This document shows, one piece after another, positions 32,837 through 41,949 of a stretch of DNA of 64,000 nucleotides. The stretch spans positions 149,568 to 213,567 of the forward strand of contig NZ_JAENHO010000015.1 in NCBI RefSeq assembly GCF_016785085.1, in the 5' to 3' direction. The DNA comes from Paractinoplanes lichenicola (GTDB lineage Bacteria > Actinomycetota > Actinomycetes > Mycobacteriales > Micromonosporaceae). The notes beneath the pieces are model-generated. The model saw only the letters and a list, made by a program, of their open reading frames with translations, was not told the DNA's origin and searched no databases. Position 1 is the stretch's first letter. Each line of letters opens with the position of its first letter. The translations under genes were made by a program, and so were the position numbers.

Positions 32837-34132
32837 TCAGACCGCATAGTCACTCCGCGTGGGCGACATGTCACTCGCTCCGTCACGGTGATCCTTGACG
32901 GCCAGCACCTGGTTGACGCCGATCCGCGACTGCTCGAACGCCAACGCCGAGGCCGCCATGTAGAGCCGCCACACCCGAGCCCGTCCGGGCGAGGTCAGCC
33001 GTACGGCCTCGGGCCATGACTGCTCCAAGTTGGCGACCCAGGCCCGCAGCGTACGGCCGTAGTGCTCGCGCAACGCGTGCACGTCGCGCACCTCGAAGCC
33101 GGCCTGTTCGAGGATCGTGACCGTCGTGCCGATGGGCGCCAGTTCACCGTCCGGGAAGACGTACGCGTCAATGAAGCTGCGCTGCTGGTGCGGCTGCTTC
33201 GGGGGCAGGTGCAGTCGCGAGATCTGGTGGTTGAGCAGCCGGCCACCGGGCTTGAGCTGCGCGTAGAGGATGGCCGCATAGTCCGCGTAGACCGACGTGC
33301 CGACGTGCTCGGCCATGCCCACGCTGGAGATCGCGTCGTACGGCCCGTCCTCGAGGTCGCGATAGTCCTCGACCCGGATCTCGACCTGCCCGGTCAGGCC
33401 CGCCTCGGCGACCTGCTTGCGGGCATACTCGGCCTGCTCGGTCGAGAGCGTGATGCCGACGACCTGTACGCCGTATTCGCGGGCCGCGTGGATCGCCAGG
33501 CTCCCCCAGCCGCAGCCGACGTCGAGCAGTCGCTGCCCGGGGCGCAGGCCGAGCTTGCGGCAGATCAGGTCGAGCTTGTCGCGCTGGGCGTCGGCCAGCC
33601 CGTAGCCGGCGGAGTCCGAGGTCCAGTATGCGCACGAATAGACCATGCTGGGGCCGAGCACGAGACGGTAGAAGTCGTTGCCCACGTCGTAGTGATGGCT
33701 GATGGCCTGCCGGTCACGGCGCTTGCTGTGCCGGGTGCCGGTGACGACCATCTCCTCCGGCGGCGGCTTGGGCTGAGTGCCGAGCACGCCGAGACGTACG
33801 AGATCGCCCGCAACCGATCGGATCGGCATGTCCCTGATGTCGGGTGAGCGCCAGATCAACGCGGCCAGCCGGGTGAGCGCGTCATAGAGGTCGCCCTCGA
33901 CGTCGATCTCGCCGGCCACGTACGCCCGAGCGAGCCCGAGCTCGTTGGGCTGCCACATCAGCCGGCGCAGCGCACGGCGGTGACGGATCACCAGGACGGG
34001 CGCCTCGGCGGGGCCGGCGGTCGAGCCGTCCCAGGCGCGAAGGCGTACGGGAAGCGGGGTTTGCAGCAGCGCCTCGAGGACGCTCCGAAGCTTTGCCGCA
34101 GTCGTAGTGAGGTGGGGGATCGTGGTTGCCAT
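32837..34132 (-). CDS. Cyclopropane-fatty-acyl-phospholipid synthase family methyltransferase
   Basis: 431 residues. The N-terminal ~130 residues form the lipid-binding CFAS domain (ELGLARAYVAGEIDVEGDLY). The class I SAM-methyltransferase core follows: AISHHYDVGNDFYRLVLGPSMVYSCAYW, LLDVGCGWGSLAIHAA, and the EHVG motif in VGMAEHVGTSVYADY. It probably adds a methylene or methyl group from SAM to unsaturated acyl chains of membrane phospholipid, at the membrane face. Actinobacteria use relatives for cyclopropane or 10-methyl fatty acids; which one cannot be told. It has its own upstream gap (34133-34252) and is monocistronic. Confidence 0.92.
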   Translation of the reverse strand: MATTIPHLTTTAAKLRSVLEALLQTPLPVRLRAWDGSTAGPAEAPVLVIRHRRALRRLMWQPNELGLARAYVAGEIDVEGDLYDALTRLAALIWRSPDIRDMPIRSVAGDLVRLGVLGTQPKPPPEEMVVTGTRHSKRRDRQAISHHYDVGNDFYRLVLGPSMVYSCAYWTSDSAGYGLADAQRDKLDLICRKLGLRPGQRLLDVGCGWGSLAIHAAREYGVQVVGITLSTEQAEYARKQVAEAGLTGQVEIRVEDYRDLEDGPYDAISSVGMAEHVGTSVYADYAAILYAQLKPGGRLLNHQISRLHLPPKQPHQQRSFIDAYVFPDGELAPIGTTVTILEQAGFEVRDVHALREHYGRTLRAWVANLEQSWPEAVRLTSPGRARVWRLYMAASALAFEQSRIGVNQVLAVKDHRDGASDMSPTRSDYAV

Positions 34133-34252
34133 CGGTACCTCCCGGGCGCAGTTTCGCGCGACCGAACATGGAACCGATTCACTATCCGCCCGCCACGGCG
34201 AATTGCATAAGTACCTTTTCTAGTTTTGTGATCGAGGAGACACGGGCTGTTC

Positions 34253-34795
34253 TCACACCGCCCGCATGACCCGCTCCAGGCTGGCCAGCCGCATGGGCCG
34301 GGCCTGGTCATGACGGCTTTCGGCCAGCGCGTCGAGCACCGCCCGACGCTCCCTTTCGGACAGTACGCCCGCGAAGGGTGACGCGGATCGCAGCCGCACC
34401 GCGTACTGGGCCGGTGAGGTGAGCGCGTCCAGCACCGCCGCCGGCTCGCCGGCCAGCAGCACCTCCCACCGGTCGAGCCATTCCCATTCGCGACCGCCGG
34501 GGTGCAGGCGCCGCAGCCGGCGAATGTTGATCTCGGCAGTGGCGAGCACCGCGGCCGGCTGGGCCGTGAGGCGCGCGGCGATCGCCTGGTGCAGCCACAG
34601 CTCTTCAAGCTCGGCGCGGCTCAGCACCGGGTGGATCAACGCCTCCACGTCGGCCCGCCGCACCCGCCGATGCGAGCCGATATTGACGTACGGGAGTAGT
34701 CCGCGCGCGCAGAGGTCCAGCACTCGCCGCCGCGAGAACCTCAGCAGGATCGCGGCTTCACCGATGGTGAGCAGATCGCCCGTGCGCATCGTCAC
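34253..34795 (-). CDS. Excisionase-type (MerR-like) helix-turn-helix protein
   Basis: 180 residues. The N-terminal winged helix (DLLTIGEAAILLRFSRRRV, LDLCARGLLPYVNIGSHRRV, RRADVEALI) is the excisionase/helix_turn_helix_17 type. The C-terminal ~110 residues are helical (LTAQPAAVLATAEINIRRLR, LLAGEPAAVLDALTS) and resemble a group of actinobacterial proteins of unknown role. No integrase or phage gene is nearby, so a true excisionase role is unlikely and a housekeeping regulator is more probable. The start is GTG 34795 or ATG 34789. Confidence 0.85.
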   Translation of the reverse strand: MTMRTGDLLTIGEAAILLRFSRRRVLDLCARGLLPYVNIGSHRRVRRADVEALIHPVLSRAELEELWLHQAIAARLTAQPAAVLATAEINIRRLRRLHPGGREWEWLDRWEVLLAGEPAAVLDALTSPAQYAVRLRSASPFAGVLSERERRAVLDALAESRHDQARPMRLASLERVMRAV

Positions 34796-34841
34796 ACGTG
34801 GATGTTGGCGTGACGGCGTTCGGCATGCAACAACCGAACGG

Positions 34842-35582
34842 CTATTGACTCTTTCGCTGACCGGTTGGGACCTCGCTGAACAGATACGTCCGTTCCTGGA
34901 GCATCTCCAGGCTCAGCCCTACGCCGGTAGCCCGTTCGGCCAGCGCGAACGCCCCCGCCGTAGCGTCGCCACCAGCGCCGATCCCGACCGCCGAGATCTC
35001 TTGGGCGAGTGCGTCCACCCGCGCCCCACTGCGACGATTCGGCGCCTGCGGGTCGAAGTCGAGCTGCACGGCCCCGTCCTCCAAAAGGAGGAACCGCCCG
35101 CTCCCGTCAGCCGCCCGATAGAGGCACACCAACGTGGTCCCCTCCGACAACGGCCGCAGCAGCTCATCCGCACGACCGAGCGACCCGTTGTCCTCGATCA
35201 CCAGCGACCACTCGTCATCAAGCCGCGAGACCCCGAAGTAGTACTTCTCGATCGCGCCCCGCTGCCCGTCGCCGGCCCCCACCATCTGCCGCCACCCGAT
35301 GCGCTCGAGCTCCTTGGCCCCCATCCGCTTGAGCACCTGCGCCGGCCGCACGTCCTTCACCCAGACAAAGCAGAACCCCTTACGCAGTTCCGCCACCCGC
35401 CCGAACCACGCATAATCGGCCGCCCCCGCCTCCCGAGCAGCCGCCACTTCAGACGGCGACAGCGACGGCCCCCGAGACCCCACCGGAGACCCCGACGCCA
35501 CAGCCGACGGCGTGCCGCCCCGCGACCCACACCCCGCCACCAGCCCCGCAGCCACGAAACTCAACATCACCCGCCGACGCAC
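34842..35582 (-). CDS. Putative lipoprotein, DUF6461-like
   Basis: 246 residues. A short signal peptide ends in a lipobox (LVAGC, Cys18), so the protein should be lipid-anchored outside the membrane. The rest reads AADYAWFGRVAELRKGFCFVWVKDVRPAQVLKRMGA, then WSLVIEDNG and LVCLYRAADGSGRFLLLEDGAVQLDFDP. The CFxWV-x4-P-x-x-VLxRMGA pattern resembles DUF6461 proteins, which are mostly uncharacterised. Exported lipoprotein versions seem less usual than cytoplasmic ones. Isolated between a helix-turn-helix gene and a gene-poor stretch. Confidence 0.75.
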   Translation of the reverse strand: MRRRVMLSFVAAGLVAGCGSRGGTPSAVASGSPVGSRGPSLSPSEVAAAREAGAADYAWFGRVAELRKGFCFVWVKDVRPAQVLKRMGAKELERIGWRQMVGAGDGQRGAIEKYYFGVSRLDDEWSLVIEDNGSLGRADELLRPLSEGTTLVCLYRAADGSGRFLLLEDGAVQLDFDPQAPNRRSGARVDALAQEISAVGIGAGGDATAGAFALAERATGVGLSLEMLQERTYLFSEVPTGQRKSQ

Positions 35583-35902
35583 CGCGCCAGTACATCAAAC
35601 CCCACCCACCCCTGTGACCCCGGTCCCATTCCCACCACCAACATCAGCCGCACATACAGCAAGCCGCCCCCAGCCCGGCAAAGCCGGGCAACGGACGACG
35701 GAGTGCGATGCGGGGCCGCGAGGCGCAGTGGGCGGAGCGGACCAACATCGGCGGCCGGCTGGGCGCGGCGCTTAGCGGCGGCGTGCCGTGAGCGGCCACG
35801 GGCCCGCAGGTGGCGCAAGGTGCGGGGCGGTGGGCGGCTGGGCGCGACGGAGTGCCGCAGGGCCCGACGGCCGAGGCCACCACACGCAGCCCACACACAA
35901 AA
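35583..35902. other. Gene-poor, very GC-rich intergenic DNA
   Basis: No defensible gene in this 320-bp stretch. It has internal near-repeats (GGCTGGGCGCG twice, GTGGGCGG twice, at about 35728-35870) and may be decayed coding DNA. Confidence 0.4.
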
Positions 35903-35926
35903 ATCCCCCCGGCAACCCGGAGGGAT
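35903..35926 (-). terminator. Rho-independent terminator after tRNA-Ala
   Basis: ATCCCCCCGG (35903-35912) pairs with CCGGAGGGAT (35917-35926) over a 4-nt loop. On the minus strand it is followed by TTTTTGTG, 8 bp past the tRNA-Ala 3' end. Confidence 0.9.
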
Positions 35927-35933
35927 CAGTATG

Positions 35934-36006
35934 TGGAGCCCAGGGGACTTGAACCCCTAACCCCCGCCTTGCAAAGGCGGTGCTCTGCCAGTTGAGCTAG
36001 GGCCCC
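35934..36006 (-). tRNA. tRNA-Ala (TGC anticodon)
   Basis: 73 nt. The minus strand folds as a full cloverleaf: acceptor GGGGCCC paired to GGGCTCC, D-arm AGCTCAACTGGCAGAGC, anticodon stem CCGCC/GGCGG with loop TTTGCAA (TGC), T-arm with GGTTCAAGTCC, discriminator A. CCA is not encoded. It lies downstream of gyrA, DUF3566 and tRNA-Ile, as in other actinobacteria. Confidence 0.97.
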
Positions 36007-36021
36007 CAAACAACCGACCAA

Positions 36022-36150
36022 TTATCGCAGGTCAGGCGCAGTAGTAGCCTCATGCCAGAGCGCCCGCTCATCGCTGGACGCCTTGACCTTCTTGAAGATA
36101 AGCGCAGCCGCCCCCACAACACCAGCCACAATCAGAAGCTTCTTAAACAC
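36022..36150 (-). CDS. DLW-39 family microprotein (42 aa)
   Basis: A 42-residue protein from GTG 36150, chosen because GGAG ends 6 nt upstream; an ATG at 36162 gives 46 residues. One hydrophobic helix (LLIVAGVVGAAALIFKKV) is followed by a polar tail DERALWHEATTAPDL, matching the D-L-W-x-E-A-T motif that gives DLW-39 proteins their name. These tiny membrane proteins are conserved next to the gyrA-tRNA-Ile-tRNA-Ala cluster in actinobacteria, as here. Function is unknown. It lies between the two tRNA genes on the same strand and is probably cotranscribed with tRNA-Ala. Confidence 0.8.
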   Translation of the reverse strand: MFKKLLIVAGVVGAAALIFKKVKASSDERALWHEATTAPDLR

Positions 36151-36284
36151 CAGAATCTCCATCCCACCGCAACTTCGATGTGGCCGCCAAGGCCACGAGC
36201 TACGGCCCGTAAGCAAGTCACAAAGGGTGGGCACCGTAACGTGGGGTTTCAGGGGGCTCGGCCCCCTGAGCCAGCATAACGAGC

Positions 36285-36317
36285 GGCCCCGGTCCGCGCT
36301 TTATGCGGACAGGGGCC
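36285..36317 (-). terminator. Hairpin after tRNA-Ile
   Basis: GGCCCC-G-GTCCGC (36285-36297) pairs with GCGGAC-A-GGGGCC (36305-36317), 12 bp with one mismatch, 12 bp past the tRNA 3' end. There is no U-tract. A second hairpin, CAGGGGGC-TCG-GCCCCCTG, follows at 36250-36268. Confidence 0.55.
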
Positions 36318-36328
36318 CCCGCTGCTCG

Positions 36329-36402
36329 TGGGGCTAGCTGGAATCGAACCAGCGACCTCAGAGTTATCAGCTCTGCGCTCTAACCGACTGAGCTATAGCC
36401 CC
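36329..36402 (-). tRNA. tRNA-Ile (GAT anticodon)
   Basis: 74 nt. The minus strand reads GGGGCTATAGCTCAGT with acceptor GGGGCTA/TAGCCCC, anticodon stem CAGAG/CTCTG around loop CTGATAA (GAT), T-arm CTGGTTCGATTCCAG and discriminator A. CCA is not encoded. Conserved position after gyrA and DUF3566. Confidence 0.97.
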
Positions 36403-36480
36403 TCAAGTGCGACACCGAAGGTTACCGCACGGGCCCGGGAGCCACCAAAACGGGGGTGGCTCCCGGACTCGTACGAAAAA

Positions 36481-37371
36481 TCAGTCCCGCTCGGCCAGGG
36501 TCAGCTCGACCCCGCCCACCAGGTCGGCGCAGACGTTGTAGATGAACGCCCCGAGCGTCGCCAGCGCGGTGAACAGCACCACGTTGACCGCTCCGATCAG
36601 CATCGACGTGCCGATCACGCCCCACGCGGTGATCTGGAAGCCGCCGCTGGAGCCGGAGTTCTCGCTTCCGGTGGCGGTCACCAGTTCCTTGAGGCTGGTG
36701 TTGACCTCGGTCCAGACACCCATGGCGTCGAGGGCGAGGTAGAGCACCGAGGTGGCCACGACCACGACGATGAAGAGCACCACAGACACGGCGAACGAGA
36801 ACTTCATCACGGACCAGGGGTCGATCCGCTTGAGGTTGAGCCGGGCCCGCCGGGGGCCGCGGGCGGCCGCTCCGGTGACCGTGGACCGCGCCGAACGGAC
36901 CGCCTCGGTGACCCGGGCCGCACCGACCGCGGCGGAGCCCGTCGCCTGACCGGGACCCTGACCGGGACCACCGGCCGGACGGGCCGCCTTGCCGCTGTCG
37001 CCGCCGGGGCGCTGCTGCTGCGGGCCGGCCGGGGTGCCGGGCTTGTTGCCGGCCGGCGGCACGCTGACCCGGCCCGAGCTGCTGCCGGGGGCCGCGCCTT
37101 TGCCCTTGGTGACGGTCGGCACGCTGGCCGAACCCTTCACGGCCCCGCCGGGCCGCTTCGAGTCGGGGCCGTCATGGTCGGCGGCCGGCTCACCCGGGGG
37201 CGGGGCCATGCCCGGCGCCCGGGTGAATTTCGGCGTGGCCGGGGCATCGGCGGGGGCGGCCGCGCGACCCGCGGCGTCGCGTCCGTTCGGGGCGGCGCCG
37301 TCTTTCTTGGCCGCCTCGTTCGGAGTCGCCGAGCCTCCCGTGGCCCCCGACTTCGCCTGTGTCTCCGGCAT
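36481..37371 (-). CDS. DUF3566 transmembrane protein
   Basis: About 296 residues from ATG 37371, only 3 bp after the gyrA stop (TAG-TTG-ATG), so translational coupling is expected. The first ~165 residues are disordered and Pro/Gly/Ala-rich. The C-terminal DUF3566 domain starts RARLNLKRIDPWSVMKFSFAV and has two membrane helices (VVLFIVVVVATSVLYLAL and WGVIGTSMLIGAVNVVLFTALATLGAFIYNVC). Members lie directly downstream of gyrA across actinobacteria (Rv0007 in M. tuberculosis) and are implicated in envelope/division contexts there; the exact role is not settled. Confidence 0.92.
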   Translation of the reverse strand: MPETQAKSGATGGSATPNEAAKKDGAAPNGRDAAGRAAAPADAPATPKFTRAPGMAPPPGEPAADHDGPDSKRPGGAVKGSASVPTVTKGKGAAPGSSSGRVSVPPAGNKPGTPAGPQQQRPGGDSGKAARPAGGPGQGPGQATGSAAVGAARVTEAVRSARSTVTGAAARGPRRARLNLKRIDPWSVMKFSFAVSVVLFIVVVVATSVLYLALDAMGVWTEVNTSLKELVTATGSENSGSSGGFQITAWGVIGTSMLIGAVNVVLFTALATLGAFIYNVCADLVGGVELTLAERD

Positions 37372-37374
37372 CAA

Positions 37375-39882
37375 CTAGTCCTGTTCGTCAGGCTCGTCGG
37401 CATTGCGAGCAAGCGCCACGATGGTTACACCTTCTGGGAGGTCCATCAGCTTGACCCCCATTGTGTTCCGATCCCGCGTGCGCCGTACAGGCTTCACGGG
37501 AGTCCGGATGACACCACCATTGCTGGTGATGGCAAATAGTTCATCCTCCGGGTCGATCACGAGTGCCCCCACCAGTCCACCACGACGTTCCGTGATCTTC
37601 GCGGTGAGGACGCCCTTGCCGCCCCGGCCCTGCACGGGATACTCCTCGATCGGTGTCCGTTTCGCATACCCACCATCGGTGGCGACCAACACATCCAAGC
37701 CCTCCCGCACCACTTCCATGGCCAGGAGCTCGTCGCTGCCGCTGAAGCGCATGCCGATGACGCCCGAGGTGGCCCTACCCATAGGACGCAGCGCATCGTC
37801 GGTTGCGTTGAACCGGATCGCCTGTGCGTTCTTGGAGACGAGCAGGAGATCGTTCTCCGGCGCCGCCAGGGTCGCGCCCACCAACTCGTCGTCCTCCCGC
37901 AGGTTGATGGCGATGATGCCACCGCTGCGGTTGGAGTCAAATTCCTCGAGCCGGGTCTTCTTCACGAGACCATTCTTGGTGGCGAGCACAAGGTACGGCG
38001 CGACCTGGTAATTCGGGATCTGGATGACCTGGGCGATGTGCTCGTCGGGCTGGAACGCGAGCAGGTTCGCGACGTGCTGTCCCTTGGCCACGCGGGCCGC
38101 CTCGGGCAGCTCGTACGTCTTGGCCCGATAGACCCGGCCCTTGTTCGTGAAGAACAGGATCCAGTCGTGGGTCGAGATCACGAAGAAGTGCGACACGATG
38201 TCGTCCTGCCGCAGCGTGGCGCCGCTGACACCCTTGCCGCCGCGCTTCTGCGAGCGGTACAGATCGACCTTCGTACGCTTCGCATATCCCGTACGTGTGA
38301 TCGTCACCACAACATCCTCGCGCGTGATGAGGTCCTCCATCGAGACCTCGCCATCGAACGGGATGATTTGCGTACGACGCTCGTCGCCGTACTTCTGCAC
38401 GATCTCGCCGAGCTCCTCGGAGACGATCGCTCGCTGCCGTTCCGGCTTGGCCAGGATGTCCTTGAGGTCGGCGATCTCGATCTCGATCTTGGCGAGCTCG
38501 TCGATGATGCGCTGACGCTCGAGGGCGGCCAGCCGGCGCAGCTGCATGTCGAGGATCGCGGTGGCCTGCACCTCGTCGACGTCGAGCAGCTGCATCAGGC
38601 CCTGGCGGGATTCCTCGACCGTGGGCGAGCGCCGGATCAGGGCGATGACCTCGTCGAGCATGTCGAGCGCCTTGACCAGGCCGCGCAGGATGTGGGCGCG
38701 TTCCTCGGCCTTGCGCAGGCGATATGCCGTACGCCTGCGGATGACCTCGATCTGGTGGTCGACGTAGTAGCGGATGAACTGGGCCAGGTTGAGCGTGCGG
38801 GGCACGCCGTCGACCAGCGCCAGCATGTTCGCGCCGAACGTCTCCTGCAGCTGGGTGTGCTTGTAAAGGTTGTTGAGCACCACCTTGGCGACCGCGTCCC
38901 GCTTGAGGACGAGGATCAACCGCATTCCCGTACGCCCGGAGGACTCGTCCCGGATGTCGGCGATGCCGGTGAGCTTGCCCTCCTTGACCAGCTCGGCCAC
39001 GCGCTCGGCCAGATTGTCCGGGTTGACCTGGTACGGCAGCTCGGTGACGACCAGTTGGGGCCGGCCGCGCGGGTCCTCCTCGACCTCGACGACCGCGCGC
39101 ATGCGGATCGAGCCGCGCCCGGTGCGGTACGCGTCCTGGATCGCCTGCCGGCCCACGATCAGGCCGTACGTCGGGAAGTCGGGGCCCTGGACGATCTCGA
39201 GCAGCGCCTCGAGCGTCTCCGGCTCGTCGGCCTCGGGGTGGTCGAGCACCCACTGCACGGCGCCGGCGATCTCGCGCAGGTTGTGCGGCGGGATCTTGGT
39301 GGCCATGCCGACCGCGATGCCCTCGGAGCCGTTGACCAGCAGGTTCGGGAAGCGGGCGGGCAGGATCGTCGGCTCCTGCGTACGCCCGTCGTAGTTGTCC
39401 TGCATGTCGACGGTGTCCTCGTCGATGTCCCGCAGCATCTCCATGGCGAGCGGCGAGAGCTTCGACTCGGTGTAGCGCATGGCCGCCGGCGGGTCGTTAC
39501 CCGGCGAGCCGAAGTTGCCGTTGCCGTCGATCAGCGGGTAGCGCAGCGACCACGGCTGGCCCATGCGCACCAGGGCGTCGTAGATCGACGAGTCGCCGTG
39601 GGGGTGGTAGTTGCCCATCACGTCGCCGACGACGCGGGCGCACTTGACGTAGCCGCGGTCGGGCCGGAAGCCCGAGTCGTACATCGCGTAGAGGATCTTG
39701 CGGTGTACGGGCTTGAGGCCGTCGCGGACGTCGGGCAGCGCGCGGCCCACGATTACGCTCATCGCGTAGTCGAGGTAGGAGCGCTGCATCTCGACCTCGA
39801 GGCCGACGGGCTCGACCCGCTGGGCCACGCCGCCGGTGTCCGGGGCCTCGTCGCCGTCGGGCGCTTCGGGAGTGTCAGTCAC
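37375..39882 (-). CDS. gyrA: DNA gyrase subunit A
   Basis: 835 residues, full length. The N-terminal winged-helix/tower domain contains the QRDR-region block YHPHGDSSIYDALVRMGQPW and the catalytic Tyr in AAMRYTESKLSP. The C-terminal beta-pinwheel has the GyrA box QRRGGKGV-like sequence (QKRGGKGVSG). GyrA breaks and rejoins DNA as an A2B2 tetramer with GyrB, introducing negative supercoils with ATP. Codon 5'-GACTCG at the usual Ser/Ala83-Asp87 region gives D-S-S-I-Y-D, a wild-type-like quinolone pocket. It is 117 bp downstream of gyrB and coupled to the DUF3566 gene. Confidence 0.98.
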   Translation of the reverse strand: MTDTPEAPDGDEAPDTGGVAQRVEPVGLEVEMQRSYLDYAMSVIVGRALPDVRDGLKPVHRKILYAMYDSGFRPDRGYVKCARVVGDVMGNYHPHGDSSIYDALVRMGQPWSLRYPLIDGNGNFGSPGNDPPAAMRYTESKLSPLAMEMLRDIDEDTVDMQDNYDGRTQEPTILPARFPNLLVNGSEGIAVGMATKIPPHNLREIAGAVQWVLDHPEADEPETLEALLEIVQGPDFPTYGLIVGRQAIQDAYRTGRGSIRMRAVVEVEEDPRGRPQLVVTELPYQVNPDNLAERVAELVKEGKLTGIADIRDESSGRTGMRLILVLKRDAVAKVVLNNLYKHTQLQETFGANMLALVDGVPRTLNLAQFIRYYVDHQIEVIRRRTAYRLRKAEERAHILRGLVKALDMLDEVIALIRRSPTVEESRQGLMQLLDVDEVQATAILDMQLRRLAALERQRIIDELAKIEIEIADLKDILAKPERQRAIVSEELGEIVQKYGDERRTQIIPFDGEVSMEDLITREDVVVTITRTGYAKRTKVDLYRSQKRGGKGVSGATLRQDDIVSHFFVISTHDWILFFTNKGRVYRAKTYELPEAARVAKGQHVANLLAFQPDEHIAQVIQIPNYQVAPYLVLATKNGLVKKTRLEEFDSNRSGGIIAINLREDDELVGATLAAPENDLLLVSKNAQAIRFNATDDALRPMGRATSGVIGMRFSGSDELLAMEVVREGLDVLVATDGGYAKRTPIEEYPVQGRGGKGVLTAKITERRGGLVGALVIDPEDELFAITSNGGVIRTPVKPVRRTRDRNTMGVKLMDLPEGVTIVALARNADEPDEQD

Positions 39883-39939
39883 TGTTAACCCTTACTCAAG
39901 GTAAAACCAGACATGTACGGCGAAACTACGCATCCTGCT

Positions 39940-39948
39940 GTGGATAAC
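39940..39948 (-). promoter_or_regulatory. Perfect DnaA box in the gyrB-gyrA gap
   Basis: TGTGGATAA lies 58 bp upstream of the gyrA start. A second, weaker box (TGTGGATAC, from 39971) sits in the loop side of the adjacent hairpin. Confidence 0.6.
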
Positions 39949-39960
39949 GTTGTGGAAAGC

Positions 39961-39990
39961 CGGGGGACGCTGTGGATACAGCGCCCCCCG
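39961..39990 (-). terminator. Hairpin after gyrB
   Basis: CGGGGG-A-CGCTGT (39961-39973) pairs with ACAGCG-C-CCCCCG (39978-39990), 12 bp with one mismatch and a GGAT loop, 10 bp past the gyrB stop. There is no good U-tract, so it may attenuate or protect the transcript rather than end it. Confidence 0.6.
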
Positions 39991-39999
39991 GGCGGCCAT

Positions 40000-41949
40000 C
40001 TAGATGTCGAGGAACCGCACGTCCTTGGCGTTGCGCTGGATGAACGAGCGCCTCGCCTCGACGTCCTCACCCATCAGCACGCTGAAGAGCTCGTCGGCCA
40101 CCGCGGCGTCGTCGAGCGTCACCTGGCGTAGCGTCCGGGTGGCCGGGTCCATCGTGGTGTCCCACAGCTCGTGGAAGTTCATCTCGCCGAGACCCTTGAA
40201 CCGCTGGATGTCGTCCGGCTTGGCGTTCGCCTTCTTCTGCTGACGCAGGGCGATCAGGCCGTCACGCTCACGGTCGGAGTAGGCGTACTGCGCGTCGTCG
40301 CCGCGCTTGTTCCACTTGATCTTGTAAAGCGGCGGGGCGGCCAGATAGACGTGGCCCAGCTCGACCAGCGGCCGCATGAAGCGGAACAGCAGGGTCAGCA
40401 GCAGCGTCTGGATGTGCTGGCCGTCGACGTCGGCGTCGGCCATCAGCACGATCTTGTGATAGCGCAGCTTGCTGACGTCGAAGTCCTCGTGGATGCCGGT
40501 GCCCATGGCGGTGATCAGCGCCTGGACCTCGTTGTTCTTCAGCACCCGGTCGATCCGGGCCTTCTCCACGTTCAGGATCTTGCCGCGGATCGGCAGGATG
40601 GCCTGGATCCGGCTGTTGCGGCCCTGCTTGGCCGAGCCGCCGGCCGAGTCACCCTCGACGATGAACAGCTCCGACTCGCGCGGGTCGGTCGACTGGCAGT
40701 CGGCCAGCTTGCCCGGCATCGAGCCCGACTCGAGCAGCGACTTGCGCCGGGCCAGCTTGCGGGCCTGCTGGGCGGCGATGCGGGCCCGGGCCGCCTGGTC
40801 GGCCTTGGTGATGATCTGCTTGGCCTCGGCCGGGTTGCGGTCGAACCAGTCGGCCAGCTGCTCGTTGGCGACCTTCTGCACGAAGCTCTTCATGTCGGTG
40901 TTGCCGAGCTTCGTCTTGGTCTGGCCCTCGAACTGCGGGTTGGCCAGCGTCACCGAGATGATCGCGGCCAGGCCCTCGCGGATGTCCTCGCCCGAGAGGT
41001 TCTGATCGCCCTTGAGCAGCTTCTTGTCCTTGCCGTACCGGTTGACGACACCGGTCAGCGCGGCCCGGAAGCCCTCCTCGTGGGTGCCACCCTCGTGCGT
41101 GTTGATGCGGTTGGCGAAGGTGTAGACCGACTCGCCGTACGACTCGTTCCACTGCATCGCGATCTCGACCGCCATGCGGGCCTCGTTGTCCTCGGCCTGG
41201 AACTCGACCACCGTCTTGTGGATCGGGCTCTTGGTCGCGTTGAGGTGGCGCACGAAGTCGGCGATGCCCCCCGCGTACATGAAAGTGACCTTGCGCGGCT
41301 CGCCGCTGTCGTCGGCCGACTCGGCCCGCTCGTCGGTGAGGTTGATGGTCAGTCCCCGGTTGAGGAAGGCCATCTCCTGCAGGCGGCGGTAGATCGTCTG
41401 CCAGTCGAACTCGACCGTCTCGAAGACCGTCGCGTCGGGCCAGAACTGCACCGTCGAGCCGGTGCCGTCGGTGGTCTCGCCCTTCTCCAGCGGGCCGGGC
41501 TTGGAGGCGTCGTACTTCTGCCGCCAGACGAAGCCCGACTTGTGGATCTCGACCGCCATCCGGGTGGAGAGCGCGTTCACGACCGACACGCCGACGCCGT
41601 GCAGGCCACCGGAGACCGCGTACGCCTTGCCGTCGAACTTGCCGCCGGCGTGCAGCACGGTCAGCGCGACCTCGACGCCGGGCTTCTTGAGCTTGGGGTG
41701 CAGGTCGACCGGGAAGCCGCGGCCGTTGTCGGTGACCGAGACACCGCCGTCGGCCAGCAGAATCACGTCGATGGTGTCGCAGTAGCCGGCCAGCGCCTCG
41801 TCGACCGCGTTGTCGACGACCTCCCAGACGAGGTGGTGCAGACCGCGTTCGCCGGTGGAGCCGATGTACATGCCCGGACGCTTGCGAACCGCCTCCAGGC
41901 CCTCCAGCACGGTGATCGAATCGGCACCGTATTCCTTGTTCTCTGCCAC
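40000..41949 (-). CDS. gyrB: DNA gyrase subunit B
   Basis: 649 residues from GTG 41949 (MAENKEYGADSITVLEGLEA). The GHKL ATPase domain shows VVDNAVDEALAGYC, TDNGRGFPVD and GGLHGVGVSVVNALS; the TOPRIM domain has FIVEGDSAGGSAKQGR and MADADVDGQHI (Mg-binding acidic residues); the C-terminus has QRFKGLGEMN. It supplies ATP hydrolysis for GyrA. The upstream gap (41950-42509) contains its promoter and a 16-bp palindrome. It is convergent in layout with nothing; the two genes on its other side run away on the plus strand. Confidence 0.98.
   Translation of the reverse strand: MAENKEYGADSITVLEGLEAVRKRPGMYIGSTGERGLHHLVWEVVDNAVDEALAGYCDTIDVILLADGGVSVTDNGRGFPVDLHPKLKKPGVEVALTVLHAGGKFDGKAYAVSGGLHGVGVSVVNALSTRMAVEIHKSGFVWRQKYDASKPGPLEKGETTDGTGSTVQFWPDATVFETVEFDWQTIYRRLQEMAFLNRGLTINLTDERAESADDSGEPRKVTFMYAGGIADFVRHLNATKSPIHKTVVEFQAEDNEARMAVEIAMQWNESYGESVYTFANRINTHEGGTHEEGFRAALTGVVNRYGKDKKLLKGDQNLSGEDIREGLAAIISVTLANPQFEGQTKTKLGNTDMKSFVQKVANEQLADWFDRNPAEAKQIITKADQAARARIAAQQARKLARRKSLLESGSMPGKLADCQSTDPRESELFIVEGDSAGGSAKQGRNSRIQAILPIRGKILNVEKARIDRVLKNNEVQALITAMGTGIHEDFDVSKLRYHKIVLMADADVDGQHIQTLLLTLLFRFMRPLVELGHVYLAAPPLYKIKWNKRGDDAQYAYSDRERDGLIALRQQKKANAKPDDIQRFKGLGEMNFHELWDTTMDPATRTLRQVTLDDAAVADELFSVLMGEDVEARRSFIQRNAKDVRFLDI

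Noticed and set aside
34253..34795. Excisionase of a mobile element
   Set aside because: No integrase, attachment repeats or phage genes nearby; the helix-turn-helix occurs in many ordinary regulators.
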